From: a virus
Virus record (IMG/VR): IMGVR_UViG_3300044619_001363
Location: 1-31,536 of that record
Direction: 5' to 3' (one strand)
Length of the DNA stretch: 31,536 nt
Part shown: positions 30,489 through 31,536 of the stretch, one piece after another
How positions within the stretch are numbered: position 1 is the stretch's first letter
Layout: each line of letters begins with the position of its first letter
The notes under the pieces: model-generated
What the model was told of the DNA's origin: nothing
Seen by the model: the letters and a program-made list of their open reading frames with translations, nothing else
The model's database searches: none
Position numbers and translations under genes: made by a program

Positions 30489-31536
30489 ATGTTTGTAGAA
30501 AAAACAATTGAAGAAGTAAGCGCAATGTCAATGACTGAACAAGCGGCTTACCTTACGGAAAAAAAGGCACACGAACTGAATGTTCGTAAGGCTGAAATCG
30601 AAGCGGCTATTGCTGACGCTAAAAAAGAAACTTCAGGTGAACTTGAAGCTTTGAAAGCTGAATTGAACAACGTAGCGGTTGAATTGAAAGGATTGAAAGA
30701 AGCACCAGCAAAAGTTGAAGGTGCGAAAACAATCGGTCAGGCTTTGACAAACGCTTTGAAAGCGGCTGAAGCTGACATTAAAAAAGCAATCGACGGAAAA
30801 CAAGACGCGGCAATTAAAGCTGTAATCACAATGTCAGTTGACGATACAATCGGCGCTGGTCCAACACAAGTGACCATTACTGACAACACTGGAATCATTT
30901 CACCAATAAGAAAACGCGAATTGCGTTATTTGGCAAATGTTTCTGTCGGATCAACTTCAGGAAACCGCGCTCTTTGGATCGAAGAACTTGACGAAGAAGG
31001 GAATCCAATCATGTTGGCTGAAGGTGCAACAAAACCTGAAGCTTCAGTTCGTTACGAAGAAAGAACAGCAAACGTTAAGAAAATCGCTGTTTATGGAAAA
31101 GTAACGACTGAAATGATGTCTGACTTGCCACAATTGATTTCGTACATTCAAAACAACTTAATGAAGCGTTTGGACATCGTTCTTGAAGACAACTTCTTCA
31201 ACGGTGACAACCTTGGTGATAACTTGAACGGAGCGTTCAATCTTGCTACACCTTGGGCGGCTGGTGCTTTAGCTGGAACAATCGTTTCACCTTCAGATTA
31301 CGACGTTGTTGAATCAGTTGCGCTTCAATGTGAACTTGCTTTCGGAATGCCGACAGCTATCTTCGTGAATCCAGCTGTGGTTGCACGAATGAGATTGACA
31401 AAAGATTCAGTTGGTCAGTATGTTTTGCCAGTTTTCGCAACAGCAAACGGATTGGAAGTTTCAGGAATGCGAGTAATTCCAACGACAGCCGTAACTGGTG
31501 AAGATTTCATTGGTGGTGACCTTTCAGTTTTGAACG
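30489..31536 (+). CDS. Major capsid protein, N-terminal part (HK97 fold; continues at position 1)
   Basis: This is the shell subunit. Residues about 15-85 form a charged coiled coil (EIEAAIADAKKETSGELEAL), like the HK97 delta domain, probably removed by the upstream protease after scaffolding. The fold then follows, with NTGIISPIRKRELRYLANVS, VYGKVTTEMMSDLPQLISYI and LEDNFFNGDNLGDNLNGAF, typical of the spine helix and P-domain region. The gene runs off the right edge and continues in frame at 1-205, so the full protein is 406 residues. ATG 30489 has leader CAAATCAA. Confidence 0.93.
   Translation, partial: MFVEKTIEEVSAMSMTEQAAYLTEKKAHELNVRKAEIEAAIADAKKETSGELEALKAELNNVAVELKGLKEAPAKVEGAKTIGQALTNALKAAEADIKKAIDGKQDAAIKAVITMSVDDTIGAGPTQVTITDNTGIISPIRKRELRYLANVSVGSTSGNRALWIEELDEEGNPIMLAEGATKPEASVRYEERTANVKKIAVYGKVTTEMMSDLPQLISYIQNNLMKRLDIVLEDNFFNGDNLGDNLNGAFNLATPWAAGALAGTIVSPSDYDVVESVALQCELAFGMPTAIFVNPAVVARMRLTKDSVGQYVLPVFATANGLEVSGMRVIPTTAVTGEDFIGGDLSVLN
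31505..31536. repeat. Terminal direct repeat, right copy
   Basis: This is identical to bases 1-32 and in the same capsid reading frame. It marks the circular join of the assembly. Confidence 0.95.

Noticed and set aside
1-31536. Lysogeny genes, tRNAs and a toxin-antitoxin pair
   Set aside because: I looked for integrase or recombinase motifs, CI-like repressors, cloverleaf tRNAs and TA-like gene pairs and saw none that I could support.

Overview
The window is a complete tailed-phage genome, almost certainly a siphovirus of a Bacteroidetes host, most likely in the Flavobacterium lineage. The first 32 bases (1-32) are repeated exactly at the end (31505-31536), and the major capsid gene that runs off the right edge continues in frame at the left edge. 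The molecule therefore closes into a circle of 31,504 unique bases. Host assignment rests on AT-rich DNA, the lack of Shine-Dalgarno sequences (starts sit in A-rich leaders), promoter-like TAnnTTTG -7 boxes, and Bacteroidetes-phage protein families (tail fibre, holin, M15 endolysin, small MKTAVEW protein). I see no integrase, excisionase, CI-like repressor, tRNA or CRISPR array, so a strictly lytic lifestyle is the simplest reading.

Layout, following the plus strand. 26615-28160: small and large terminase. 28249-29457: portal protein, the only gene on the minus strand. 29544-30475: small ORF and prohead protease. 30489 through the junction to 205: major capsid. 259-3715: connectors, tail tube protein and a possible tail chaperone. 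3719-16226: tape measure, distal tail, tail fibre and virion surface proteins. 16231-17182: lysis cassette (coiled-coil membrane protein, holin, M15 peptidase). 17183-17470: intergenic control region with two terminators and up to three promoters. 17471-19266: small early genes plus a DnaA domain IV protein. 19263-20809: C5 cytosine methyltransferase and VRR-NUC nuclease. 20814-20935: a structured, pseudoknotted leader or ncRNA. 20936-22337: replication genes with internal 12-bp iterons, a candidate origin. 22334-23167: a PAPS-reductase-like PP-loop protein. 23241-25324: RecT and its probable exonuclease partner. 25314-26594: very small DNA-binding and membrane proteins.

The strongest hidden signal is in the short words of the genome. 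I found 54 GATC sites and every one lies inside GGATC/GATCC. All 14 CCGG sites and all 10 CCWGG sites are fused to GATC in a way that also forms GGATC/GATCC. GGCC is absent, and GCAG/CTGC is nearly absent (3 in total). The simplest model is strong restriction avoidance, with an exemption wherever a cytosine in 5'-GATCC is modified. That cytosine is shared by the GATC, CCGG and CCWGG overlaps but cannot overlap GGCC. It predicts that the phage C5 methyltransferase at 19263-20426 recognises GGATC/GATCC. All word counts were made by eye.

Other notable features are the reversed portal gene with its own promoter and terminator, a mutually exclusive pseudoknot/terminator RNA in front of the replication gene, terminators placed right after the capsid and tail-tube genes, and an 8-residue C-terminal repeat shared by two neighbouring tail proteins.
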